Of a DNA stretch of 64,000 nucleotides, positions 36,136 to 48,000 are shown piece by piece (the stretch's first letter is position 1; every line of letters starts with the position of its first letter). The DNA is taken from assembly GCA_033032175.1 (NCBI GenBank), contig CM065318.1, forward strand, positions 5,332,001-5,396,000, in the 5' to 3' direction. The notes below the pieces were generated by a model. It was not told the DNA's origin. It made no database searches and saw only the letters and a program-made list of their open reading frames with translations. The stretch is from Saturnia japonica. Lineage: Eukaryota > Arthropoda > Insecta > Lepidoptera > Saturniidae. Made by a program: the position numbers and the translations under genes.

Positions 36136-36339
36136 TATGAAAATAATGTTGTTTATTAAATATTGTAGGTCATAAATAATGCAAATATTTTAATAGTTTT
36201 TACAATACTTATCATATTTTAAAAGAATAACTATGAATTATTAATATGTACAAGAACTTTTGTTAAAAAACTTATATTTATTTTATTATTGTATTACATT
36301 ACATGACCATTTTAATAGCCGAATATTCTTTATAATAAC

Positions 36340-36672
36340 ATTAATATCAGCCTATAAGTTTTCCTATCCTGGGCAAAGGCATCTTCCCAAGGGAAGGTAT
36401 GGGATTAATCACAACGCCAGCCTACGATGTATTGACGATTTCAAACAAAGAGGCACTTATATATCTTTTTTATGGTGATACTACACAAACACGAATACAC
36501 ATACAAGAACATTTCTCAATCGTTCAGGTTTCCTCACGAAGTTTTCATTCACCGTCAGCCGATAGCGTTACCGATTTGAATTAGTGAATGTACTCGAATT
36601 CCCAAAAACATTCGTACAACGAACATCGAATCGATGTTCCATCGGTCTAAACCACTCGACCACCACGACTTT
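36340..36672 (+). repeat. SINE-like repeat family S1, near full length
   Basis: 'cctgggcaaaggcatcttcc', 'acgccagcctacgatgtatt', 'aggtttcctcacgaagtttt' and 'ccactcgaccaccacgactt' in order. Confidence 0.75.
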
Positions 36673-37562
36673 CTAATAATCAAATCTCTTTATTTCGTAT
36701 TTTGTAGCCATTTATTTAAGGTTGGTAAAAGCTATTGTTACATTTATTATGTATCTAAAATCATATAATACATACGTATTAGCGTATAGCTAGTACTAGC
36801 TAAAACACTTTTGTATTATAAATCACGAGAAACAATTATTTACGAAAGAAACAAAATTCTGAAAAATTTGTAAATGTCAATCGATGAAAATATCAACAAG
36901 TAAATATACTAGTAAAATACTTATACCGTTCTTATAAAGTAAAACATATTGGAATCTTTGTTTACCGGAAGATAGGTTACTTTTTAACACAATGTATATT
37001 TTTTTAAATGAATGTTCAGCCACAACTTTTTTGTGCATGACCCGATTTGGTTTTTTTTTTTTGGTATGGGATATTTCAAGGGTGATTCAATTTTAATTTA
37101 TTTGGCTTTGGACCTTCAACCTCAAAGATACACAAGGAAACTTTTTAAAATTATTGAAGTTGGTTTTCTTTTTTGTTAATAATTATCTTGTGTGATTCCA
37201 TGTGTGTATTTCTAGCACCAACACCATTGATTTAAAAGAATTATCAGACTTTTTAGATACACGAGTGTGTTGCTTCACTTTTATATACTATGCAACGTCA
37301 GAACATCTGCTTCAGGACTGCCGAAACAAAATTTGAAGAGATTATAGACTACTGGAGGCTCTACAGAAACCTCCGGGTCCTCTCCCTTAGATCTTTTAGA
37401 GCTGTTGAACAACAAATCAGCCATCAATTTATTTAATAATCTTGCAAGGCATATTTTGATACTCAAAGCATTCAAAAGAGTGAAATTAAACCAACTTTAT
37501 ATCCTCATGTAATTATATAGGTACTTTCATATCTATTGATCAATTGTCATACGACTCATCTT
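36673..37562. other. Non-coding between genes 2 and 3
   Basis: AT-rich. No gene; the minus-strand frame at 37281-37475 has no motif. Confidence 0.4.
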
Positions 37563-38030
37563 TATGCCATATTAGCTGTGCCCGCGGCTGCGCTCGTGTG
37601 GACTACAGAATGCCGTCGATCGAACACATGCGCAAATAACGCTACCACCGTTCCCGGTTATTTTAAAAATAAAAATGAGTATTGTGGGTGATCCTTAGAA
37701 GATAGATGATATATGCTCGCGCTGACTTTTTTGCTGGTCTTTTTGATATCTACAATTATGTAGTACATAAATTTGATATATTATCTACTATGGCTTACTC
37801 AGCGTAAACCATATAAATGCCCGAATAGTATTTTTTTATTTGCGAGAAGCCCGAATTGTTTTTCTAAAATTAAAGTGACCTAAGTTACCTACTCCATATA
37901 ACATCATATGACAGAAAAAAATTTCAAAATAGTGTTTTATATGTCGGTACCGTATATACGTTCATATTCATTTAGTAAAAACCTGTTATTTTGATATAAC
38001 AAACAGATATTTAAATTTTTTTGTTTGTAT
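37563..38030 (-). mobile_element. Non-autonomous Helitron (HelA family), degraded
   Basis: 'agctgtgcccgcggctgcgc' with CTAG changed to TTAG, then 'actacagaatgccgtcgatc' and 'gtgggtgatccttagaagat'. It ends near 'aacaaacagatatttaaatt'. Confidence 0.65.
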
Positions 38031-38334
38031 AAATTATTTTAACTTAATCTTCGAATGGAGGTGGCTCATATCAAAACGATTAAATATCAGAAAACACACA
38101 AAAAAACTCTATCAATGATATTAACTTACAATTACATATCGCACCGGTGGCAACAACGTGTCTCATTATCAAATAAACTTAAGTACATAAATAGGTAATT
38201 CATTTAATCAGTTTAAAACACTGATAACTGTAAGACAGAAGATTAACATTATCATTTGGGACACGTCAGTTTTCAATCAGCTTGTATGAGCACTCGAACC
38301 ATAAACAATTGTTTTTTACAATAAAACGATCGAT

Positions 38335-41300
38335 ATGCTGCGTGTAACGTTGTTTCTTGCTTCACTTTTTTGTGTTTTCGTTAAAGCTAGTATAGTTGTT
38401 GAAACAAATTCTGGTAAAGTCGAAGGTTTAGAAGTGAAATCAATAATTAAAGATGAGAAATATTATTCTTTTTTGGGAATTCCTTACGCACAACCTCCGA
38501 TTGGTAATCTGCGATTTAAAGTAAGTACATCACAGTGTCATGTAGCCCTAATTCAAAAATACAATACAATTTATATTTGATCAGTGGTAGAATTCAACAA
38601 TTACACAGCGTGTAAATAAATAAATAACACTCTCTAATGTGGCTTAGGCGTATCTCGTTTCGGGATTAGACGGTGTAAATCCAGTTAACAAGGAGGTGGT
38701 AAGGATTTGTAATTAACTGGGTCGCGACCACCAGAATACCGCTGATAAACTGTCGCAGAGATTATCTTTGGTTCTTTTAATTCACTGTACAGCCCCTGAT
38801 GGTAACTAAGCACAGCACAATCCTAAAACGACGGCGACCACCGAGAGATCTTATTCAATCAATTGTCTTCGCGATCATGCCAGCCTGCATTAATTTAACT
38901 GGTTATGCACAGGCTGATACCGAAACGCGACACGCAAAATCAAATCACTATGACGAACTTTTGACCGCATGTATGGTGGTCGCGACCTGGAAGGGTTGTA
39001 ACCCATCCCCCCGTAGCGATGAACTACCGATATCCCGATGGTTACTGTTTTTGGATAATACCGTGCTTTCCATCAAGCTCACTGCTAGCTAAGTGGACCT
39101 AAGCGCGACTGCTATGCTCGAGGTCCTGAACTCGATTCCCAGGTCGAGGTAAGTGTTATTGAGTTTTCCATGAAATTCTCAGTAGCAGCTCGGAGTGTGG
39201 CCTTGTGCCTGATTAATGACAATAGGCTCGCCCCCTTTTTCACGGAACCTAAAATCATACCCGGCGAACTGTGGGTGGGTGTACCTACATTTTAGGACAC
39301 CTCTACCTTACCTTTCGGGGATACAGGCGTCATGGTATTTTGTGTTTATTTTACTATCAAGCACAGTCCTATAATAAAAAAAGAAAGAAATATGTATACA
39401 CTGACTGCACTACATAAATGAATGTATATATGTTGTAATGACTATTCTAATAAAATAATTATTATTTAATACACACAGCTCTTGGAGCTGATGCGCAAAT
39501 TGTATCACTGCATTTTTTTTTATTAATTGTGAAATATATATTTTTAACAGTTCAATTCAACAATTATTAATCTTCTTTCAATAATTATAATATAGGCCAT
39601 AAAACAAAGATAACAAAACAATAAATTATATAATGCTTATATGATAATTGTTACATGGAACTGGGTAAAGTCTTCTTCCCGTGGCAAGGTACGCACTTAA
39701 TCATCATGCCAGCCTTCAGCGTATTGGCCATTTCAAACAATGAGGATTTCATAGATCTATTTTTATTTTTTACATAAGGAAGGTAGTACTACAAAAATAT
39801 CCCTCAAGCATTCAGGTTTCCTCACGATGTCTGCCTTTATTTATCAGTGAATAATGATACTACATTTCCGCGAATTTAGAACATTTCGTTCCTATATGTC
39901 GGGCCTCGAACCCGCATTAATCGAATCGACATTCCGCCGCTTTAAACTACCCGACCACCACGTTCTTTTTCTTATTTATTATCCTTTAGATATATTATTT
40001 TTATATTTTTCTCCGATTCCTACAAATTGATTGAATTGAATTAAAGTTATCGGGCACATCTTGTAAAATATACAAAATTATTATTTATTGTTATTTATTT
40101 TAGCCGCCACAACCACATCCAGGATGGAACGATGTTCTAACAGTTAAGAAAGAAAAGAAATCCTGTGCACAATTCTACCTCCCATCAAGAGCAACTTTGT
40201 CGTATGGCTACTGTGGTGACGAAGATTGTCTTTATCTCAGCATTCACACTCCAAAAATTCCAAAAGATGAAAATCTAAGTATGCCGGTAATTGTATTCTT
40301 GTACAACGAAAATATGAAAACATCATATAATGCTTCCAAAGAATATGGTCCTGACTTCTTTATGAAGGAAGACGTTATATTTGTTACAATTAACCACAGA
40401 ATAGGATCGCTAGGTTTCGTATCTTTTGAAGATGAAATTCTACCAGGAAACAACGGCTTAAAGGATATAGTACTTGCCCTGAAATGGATACAAAGCAATA
40501 TACACAAGTTTGGTGGAGATCCATTTAGAATAACGTTGATGGGAAATGATGGTGGAGCTGTTCTAGTTGAGTTACTACTCCTTGCACCGAAAGCTAAAGG
40601 ACTATTCAGCCGAGCTATATTACAAAGTGGAACGGCATGGAACTCGATGTTTTTCAATGGTGAACCTAGAGAGAAAGCGATAGGGTTAGCCAAAGTACTA
40701 GAAAAGACTGTTTTAAGCAGCTCACAATTTATTGAAGATCTCGCAGATGTATCCCCTTTACAAATTACTGAAGCTGAATTGCAAGCAGTTCATACTGACG
40801 ACTCAAGGAATTATCAAGTGGCTATATTAGCGAGTGGTCCAGTCGTAGAACCTGATCATCCAGATGCCATAATAACAAAACTTCCAGAAGAAACTGATAT
40901 CGATATAGATATACCAGTGATGATCGGCTACAATACAAGAGAAGCAATTGAGAAAATGGAACGTCTCTTACGTAAGCCTCAATACCTAACGTTCGCAGAT
41001 AGAGATTTCTTGTTGGCGTTCCCAATACGAGTAGGTTATCGTTTCGAAATCAACACTAACGTTTATTATGAAGCTATACAGGAAATCAAAGACTTTTATT
41101 TCGATGAGGGATATGTCAAAATAAGCAGACCGGGAGAATACTTGACGTATATCGGGGACGCCCTAACATTTTACTCTATTGATTATGCGGTGAGGAAGTA
41201 CACGAATACTACCACTACTCCTATTTATTACTACGCCTTTGATTATAGTGGAGAATTCAATTTGAGAAAGAATAAAGTAATGGAAGAAGCGCTTACTATG

Positions 41301-42082
41301 GAAGGAACTTGGGGAGCCGCGACAGGCGATGAACTTTGCTATTTATTTGTTTGCAAGCCTATACGCAAGGCCTACTTAAAAGCAATGGATGATGAAGATT
41401 CGGAAGAAATGAAAGTTATAAGGAACATGGTGCAATTGTGGACCAACTTTGCTAAGACCGGGTATAAATATATATATTAATATCTAATTTAGTGTATCTT
41501 CTAATCATATTTTGTTTTTAAAAAAATTCTAGAGTAAATATATTTAGACATGGAATTATGGTAAACAAAGACAGTTCATTCATTTACTCCAATGTTTTTA
41601 AAGTTGACAGAAATTAGACAATTAAGTTTGTATCAATAAAACTGATAACGGGGAAGCACATCGAGATTTGACGTAACAAATAGATACAGATGTTTTCATT
41701 AATATATTTTCTTCATTCTCATTAATTAATTACTTACTTATCTTGTTCATTTCGTATTACTTATGGTTTAGGTTTTATTCTACAGATTAACAACAGTTTT
41801 AGCCAAGAATATCAAAAAGAATCGGAAACGATAAGTAAGTAGTTCTTCCATGAGCGTGAATTTATTACTTTTTATTTTTGCAGTAATCCAACACCATCTG
41901 GTGAACCTCTTACGTGGACACCAGCGACAAAAGAAAACAAAGAATGCTTGGTTATTAGCGAAGACCTAGAAATGAAAAATAATCTTCACGCGGACAGGAT
42001 AAAGTTCTGGGATGATTTTATGTCCAAATACAAAGAAAAAGCTGTCGACGGTGTCATTCATGGAGTGAAAGACGAACTTTGA
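38335..42082 (+). CDS. Carboxylesterase-like protein 3, KDEL, catalytically dead (3 exons)
   Basis: Exon 1 38335-38520, exon 2 40104-41461, exon 3 41884-42082; 1743 nt, 580 aa. Joins are AAA|GTAAGT to TATTTTAG|CCG and GG|GTATAA to TTTGCAG|TAA. The signal peptide is about residues 1-18. Esterase landmarks: GIPYAQPPIGNLRFK (48-62), GDEDCLYL, YGPDFF, VTINHR, FGGDPFRITLMG, MIGYNTREA, GDELCYLF and WTNFAKT. The nucleophile position is Asp211 (G-N-D-G-G), the triad Glu342 is kept, and the His position is Thr469 (GAATGDE). The oxyanion loop is YNENM (129-133). The C-terminus is VKDEL, an ER-retrieval signal. Potential N-glycosylation sites NAS and NTT are present, in keeping with entry into the secretory pathway. 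Intron 1 (1.58 kb) is filled with repeats; intron 2 is 422 bp. An AATAAA lies at 42115-42120. A TCAGT initiator-like motif lies about 70 nt before the ATG. The non-catalytic state is inferred from the residues. Confidence 0.92.
38640..39010. repeat. Inverted arrangement of an interspersed repeat
   Basis: 'ggtcgcgaccacca' near 38721 and its complement near 38973 face each other. 'tttcgggattagacggtgta' and 'tccagttaa' on the left mirror 'ttaactggttatgcacaggc' and 'taccgaaacgcgacac' on the right. A single copy of one arm lies at 57195-57380. Confidence 0.6.
39083..39320 (+). repeat. tRNA-derived SINE (family S4)
   Basis: 'actgctatgctcgaggtcct' and 'ctcgattcccaggtcgag' (B-box region with changes), then 'gctcggagtgtggccttgtg' and 'gattaatgacaataggctcg'. 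Same family as 16600-16800. Confidence 0.75.
39650..39965 (+). repeat. SINE-like repeat family S1
   Basis: 'taatcatcatgccagccttc', 'gtattggccatttcaaac', 'attcaggtttcctcacgatg' and 'actacccgaccaccacgt' in order. Confidence 0.7.
41462..41883 (+). other. Intron 2 of gene 3
   Basis: 422 bp, phase 2, GTATAA to TTTGCAG. Confidence 0.85.
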
Positions 42083-42114
42083 ATTTTAAAATGTTAATTA
42101 AATTATTGTTAAGA

Positions 42115-42120
42115 AATAAA
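42115..42120 (+). promoter_or_regulatory. Polyadenylation signal of gene 3
   Basis: AATAAA about 33 nt past the stop codon. Confidence 0.6.
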
Positions 42121-42511
42121 TCGCATGAAAATATTAACTTATATTTAACTGTTTAACAATCATATAAACTGATATTAACTGACTTTATTTATCACTGTTG
42201 AATACCTGCATCAAAACAAGCTAACTTAAATCTTTATTAATAAAAATGAAATGTTGTTCGTTGGTCATCGCATCACTTGAGAAAGGTCGTACCAATTTGG
42301 ACAGTATTTTTTGAATTTAAATATTAGTAATAGTCAGAAAAAGAGTTTATGGTAAGAAACATTTGAGGGTAAGAAATTTCTTTTTTCTCTTGAATTTTTT
42401 TATCAACTCAAGCACATAACTAACTATTCGAACGATAGATATACGGAATTCTATTTTTGTTTTGCTAGTTATGATTCTGGAAAACTTTTCAGGGTAATAC
42501 TTTCGGTATAG

Positions 42512-43180
42512 GTGACGCTGTGGTGGTTACTGTGGGGTTCAGCAGCTGAGGTTGATACCGTATTTGTATTACAAAAACGGGCAGTTCGAGCGATTCATGA
42601 TATGGAACCACGCGAAATATTAAGGAATAAGTTTCAAGTATTTAGTATCTTAACTTAAGCTTCCCAATACATCTTTAAAAATATAATTTATGTTCGAAAA
42701 ATGAAGATAATTTTTAACTTTATATATAACAGGCACAATTTTGATAGTAGAAATAAATATAAAATATTTATTCCATCTTTGAGACTTATTAAAACAAATC
42801 AAAGTTTTTTCGGTAATTGTGTGTTGTGTTAAACTTGCTACCGATTTGCCGGATAATAAATTAAATAATCATGGTAAGCAAGTTTTATTGTCAAAGGGGT
42901 ATTATAGTGTAGCTAATTACGTGAATGATGGTGATGTCTGAATGTCATTACCTCTCTGTACATCTACTGAAAATGATAATAACTGTATATAAAATAATAC
43001 TGTAAAACCTAATTAAAAATAGAAATCAAATGTCGATAAATCTGATTGAATTAATTGCCGGCTCTTCTCTATGACTGGGATGTTTTCCAAATCAGTGGTA
43101 GTGTTTTGACATTCATAAGTGCCTTCTTAGGGATTAAATTGAATACAAAATATTTTGATGTTTATGATTTTGTGGTCAAT
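42512..43180 (+). mobile_element. LINE 3' fragment (same family as 59410-61225)
   Basis: 'tggggttcagcagctgaggt', 'acaaaaacgggcagttcgag', 'gtgatgtctgaatgtcatta' and 'tcagtggtagtgttttgaca' parallel the 3' part of the LINE at 60570-61200, including the final 'gattttg' tail. Confidence 0.7.
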
Positions 43181-43372
43181 TTAGTTAGTTAGTTATAGAC
43201 GACGTCTTTCAGGCCAACTAATGAGAAATAATTTTATACTTAATAATTTTCTGAGCCACGATTCCAACTGCGTACGTTAAAAACCTGATTAGAAATTATA
43301 TTATTTACTGTATGTATATTGTAAAATTATTACAAGAAAGAGTAGTTAATTCAGCACAATATTATGAAAATA

Positions 43373-43754
43373 CTAACTGTGTCCTGCGGTTTTGAATTAC
43401 TTACAGTACTTCGGCGTAAACAATATATAGTTCAGACATTCACAGTTTGGCCCTTCTCGATAAGGCTCAGTTCTCTTCGGGTAGAAAATCCACCTTCGGT
43501 CCCCGATATCCCGAATATTATCACTTCCTTCTAGAAGTCTTAGCATACTTTCTGACTTACACATTGTATAATAATTGCACCGCTCCCAAGGGTCGTAGCG
43601 TGATGTTACATAGCCTATAACCTTCATCTTGAGTAGGTTTAAATAGGATATAAATGCAAAAGTATTTTTCTAATCTGAGTTGTAGTTTCAAAGATTAGCG
43701 CGTAACAGACAAACAAAAAAAAACTTTTGAGTTTTATAATATTATTAGTATAAA
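43373..43754 (-). mobile_element. Non-autonomous Helitron (HelB family)
   Basis: The minus strand starts 'tttatactaataatattata', has 'gcgctaatctttgaaactac' and 'taggctatgtaacatcacgc', and ends 'ccgcaggacacagttag' before a T. A 76-codon frame inside (43627-43397, minus) is an accident of the element. Confidence 0.65.
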
Positions 43755-44439
43755 TAAGATGATATTATTTTATGTAATTGATCGTTAAATATTTTTTAAC
43801 AGATACGGATGCTTATAACATTTTTCCCCTGAAGTCGTTTTGTCATGTCATGTTTTAAAGTTCAAAGATGTGATTTATGTGGTTTAAATTCCTGTCAAGA
43901 ACATTTGCGTAGCCTCCCAGTGTGACGTCAGCTTTCGCAAGTCACTAACATTTAAAAACCTTTAAGGGTCAACCCATAGCCGATGCTGCATGAAGCATTT
44001 GTTTGTTTCCAATCCGCAACAAAGTATATATAGCGAGAGCGGAATACTACAACTTGTTGTCACGTCCACTCTCTCTTGCGGAAACTCAAGCCTAGGTCCG
44101 TTCCCTCGGTGTGGAGCCCTTGAGTCTGGCAGCCGCTCGCACGATATATATGACCCTGCACTTGCAATTATTACTAACTACCCACATATATCATTACACA
44201 CAATATGTTCATACATACGTGAAAACTACACAGGTACATAGGTTCTGTGGGTGACCTTTTTTTCCTTTCTTGAAACTATAGTGTATACTATATTTAAAGA
44301 TACATAGTCACATGTTCCTTCCTTCCTCTCAAGAGACAGGAACATATTATATTAGTTTAGCTCGAATTTTCTATGGATAGAGAGTGTCAGGTCGCGACTT
44401 TTTTGCAATCGCGGCAACAGTCCAAACCGAAGTCCGGTC
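43755..44439. other. Non-coding between genes 3 and 4
   Basis: No gene recognised; the 83-codon frame at 43990-44241 has no motif. Confidence 0.4.
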
Positions 44440-44592
44440 AATTTGGCACACTTGCGCACGTGTTGCTTACGCTTTAAAGGCTGAGTGCCTTAAGCGCTCG
44501 TCCGCAAGCCACGGTGAAGCTGTAAAAGCCGTCAGAGACTCTAGTGTTAGGGCCCTTCAGGCTAACAGTATAATCAGTCAAAAAAAAAAACT
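44440..44592 (+). repeat. S3 repeat, longest copy
   Basis: 'ctgagtgccttaagcgctcg', 'cacggtgaagctgtaaaagc', 'cagagactctagtgttaggg', 'ggctaacagtataatcagtc' and an A-tail. Confidence 0.65.
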
Positions 44593-44937
44593 AGAGCTAG
44601 AGATAGAATGCATCGCGACGCAACTACAGAGAGCGATTGGAAAATCGGCCCTTTCATAAAATATGTTTTACCATCATTTTTATATATTCGCTTTAAAAGA
44701 TGTCATAGCCACTAAGGCACTAACAAAGCAACCATTTCCTGTTATTGAAAAAGTACTTTGATTTAAAAAATCCTATTTTCTTTGTTTAACACGGCTTTAG
44801 AATAATAATTATCTATTTAGGTAAAACCATAATTCAAGCTTATAATAAAACAGTATATTCTTAGATAATTAGATTTCATATAATTTATTATCGATTCAAG
44901 ATAAATAAGGTACACGTCCACCTTTACTTATCTTTAC

Positions 44938-44950
44938 TTGTATTCAGTTT
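44938..44950 (+). promoter_or_regulatory. Possible initiator of gene 4
   Basis: 'attcagttttg' contains the arthropod initiator TCAGT about 65 nt before the ATG. A similar 'gtcagttttc' precedes gene 3 by about 70 nt (38266). No TATA box is seen. Weak evidence. Confidence 0.25.
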
Positions 44951-45008
44951 TGTGTGGGACACGATGCGTTAATAAATTTAATCTAAAAAGTTGGAATTAT
45001 CGTCGACG

Positions 45009-48000
45009 ATGTCACGAATAAAAAAATGTTATTTAATTTATGCTCCATTATTTTTTTATATAATTAAAATATCTTCTTGTGAGGGTGTTAAAGTGAGTTT
45101 GGAACAGGGTTTATTGTTGGGAAAAATTGAGAAAACGTTTTTTAAGCAACAAAGTTATTACACGTTTAAAGGAATTCCGTATGGAAAACCACCTATAGGC
45201 GAACACAGATTCAAGGTAAGAAAAAAAACATTCTAAAAATCGATAAGCAATAAAAATAATCTATTACACATTAAAACTAATTAATTTATTTATACCGTTA
45301 ATAAATTAATATTGATTTATCTATAAAATACACTATATTTCGGCACTTTATTATGAAAACAAACTTAAATAAGTAAACTAAATTGTAAAGTTATTTTTTA
45401 AATTTTATAATTATCACAATATTATTTTTATCTTTAGTAATGTAGTTAATCCTGATTTAAATAAATAAATAAGAAGGTTTAAAGTAGTTTCATGGGTTTG
45501 CGTTACTAAACTTACTATACTGTTTTCTTTTTTAGAAAACCTTCGCCTGACGCCTATACTACATTATTAGTAGCCAATATAATATTGTTAATATAGTAAA
45601 TAATATTAATTCCTTGTCACTGAATATATATAAGGTCATAACATCAAATAGTAGGCTAAAACAAATAAATTACTAACACAGAATATTGTTAGCAGTGGTA
45701 GTAAACGCTACTATTGAGCCGAAAGGTCGCAGGTTCGATCCCCGCCCATGACTGACTTTGTGTGATGAGCATAAATGTTAGTTGTGTGTGTCTGGGTTTT
45801 AAATATCTATATATGTATGTTTATCCGCTGTTTAGTTACCATATTACAAGTTTTGCTTAGTTTGGAATTAAATGGTCGTATGTGAAATTCTGACCCCATA
45901 TAAAAAAAAAAAATTAAAAAACTTATACAAGCGAATAGTAAATTTGCACACACACTCACACAGCGCTCACAGTCAGTTCAAATTATTAGTGTAAATTTAA
46001 TTATTCTCTCACGTCTTCTTATTGTTTTAAATTTTATTTATGTTTTTATTTTTAATCTTAATGTGTACTAACCATATTATTCTGGGAGACGTTGACGACT
46101 GTGGCACAATAATACTAGTACTGTCATATATTATATTCTATTCTATTCTTATCCTAAGTAATAATTATTTTACCTCCTCTTATTCTGACACTCATTATAG
46201 AATTATATTATTTTCAATATCAAACAGTGTACATAACGTGTTTGTATTTCTTTTACAGCCCCCAACATTACATGAAGGCTGGGATGGTAACTATGAAGCG
46301 TATAAAGAGAAACCGACATGTTTACAATTCAGTGCAAGAAGGCGCAACGGCGAGCCATTTGGTATTTCTGGCTCTGAAGATTGTTTATATATCAATATCT
46401 ACTCACCGGACATACACGGGTCCTCGTCCTCACCTGTCCTAGTATTTGACTATAATGACAATTTTAGAACAGGATTTAACTATAGCGAAACATATTCACC
46501 AGAGTTTTTCGTCGAAGAAGGTGTGACTGTTGTCACTATCAGTAATCGACTTGGTATTTTTGGATATTTAACAACTGAAGATGATGTTATTCCTGGTAAC
46601 AATGGTATCAGAGACTTTATCCTAGGACTGCAATGGATTAAGAATAATATCAAACATTTTGGTGGTGACCCTGATCGTGTTACTTTAATGGGTAACAGAG
46701 GTGGTGCAGGTATCGTGGATATATTACTTTATTCAGATAAAGCTAAGGGTCTCTTCTCTGCTGCTATAATAATGAGTGGTACTTCTCTCGAACCTAGCTA
46801 TTTTTATAAAAACCCTAAACATAAAGCTTTTGAACTGGCTAAGCTTTTAGACATTGATGCTAATAATAGTGAAGAACTGTGGCAAGGACTTAAAAACGCT
46901 GATGCAGAACAATTACTTACCAAAGAAGTCGAAGTGATTGATGACGCCACGAAATCTATACAAATTAGTAACTTCCCTTTCATGCCCATCATTGAATATG
47001 GTTGCTCTGATGCAGTTATATCTAACTTACCAGAAGATGCAAAGATAGTAAATGATGTGCCAATTTTAATAGGTTTCAATTCTCGCGAAGGATTAGACTT
47101 AGCATCTCACTTTCTGTACGAACCGAAACTTTTGTCACATAGTGTGCAGGAAAATATTTTGCAATTCCCAATTAGAGCAGGATTTAGATTTACCAATGGT
47201 GATCCTATCTTCGAGAGAGCTTCCGAAGAAATTCTCGAATTCTACTTCGCAGACAAGTCCGTGCATTATGGAAACCTCCTCGAGTATACGGTATATGCGG
47301 GCGATATATTACAGAATTACGCATTGCACAAAGCTGTCACGAAACTAGCTGCTGAGTTGAAATCACCTCTCTATTACTATATGTTCGACTTCCGTGGACA
47401 ATTAAATGAGAACAGTCAATACATGACCAGATATATGATCTTCAGTTTAAAACACTCTGGAGCCACAATAGGAGACGAGTTGTGTTATTTACACCTCTGT
47501 AGTCGTATTAAGAAAGACTATGAACAGTTGATAAAGCTGCCCAGTGAACAGGCGGAAATAAAAGTTTTAAAGAAAATGGTACGTCTTTGGACTAACTTCG
47601 CTAAAACACGGTACGTATAATCTTAAAATTCAATATGTAATTTATTTTAAAAGAAGCAGACTTCTAACTATAATGATTAACTGAGTTAAAATATTTAAAA
47701 TGCTTTAGTAAGTCTTTAAAAACCAGAAAACCTTATTTTAGGATAGTTCTTGAAAATTACTCGTTTCCAGTAAAATTGTATTAAATAACATTTGACTGCA
47801 GAGACGACCTTCATCATTTACACTGTTATTTATTTTATCCAGGTCTAGTAATCCAAATAAATATTTAAATATTTATAATTAAATAAATAAGTAAACGATA
47901 TATACATGTAGGTTTGTGGCTTTCATTAAATAGGGTATTATTTTTATTTATCAAAGGTCCATTGACTCCATTGTGGTAACGCCATATATTCCCTATTTCT

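Larger units (their letters stand above)
38521..40103 (+). other. Intron 1 of gene 3, packed with repeats
   Basis: 1583 bp, phase 0, GTAAGT to TTTTAG. It holds an inverted-repeat element (38640-39010), an S4 SINE (39083-39320) and an S1 repeat (39650-39965). The equivalent intron is only 327 bp in gene 2. Confidence 0.85.

Noticed and set aside
43397..43627. 76-aa Cys-containing minus-strand frame between genes 3 and 4
   Set aside because: It looked like a small exon, but the DNA is a HelB Helitron body ('taggctatgtaacatcacgc') with Helitron tips on both sides.
46040..46258. A longer first part of gene 4 exon 2, since the frame is open upstream
   Set aside because: A good acceptor TTTTACAG at 46258 matches the paralog exon border; the upstream codons have no match in genes 1-3.
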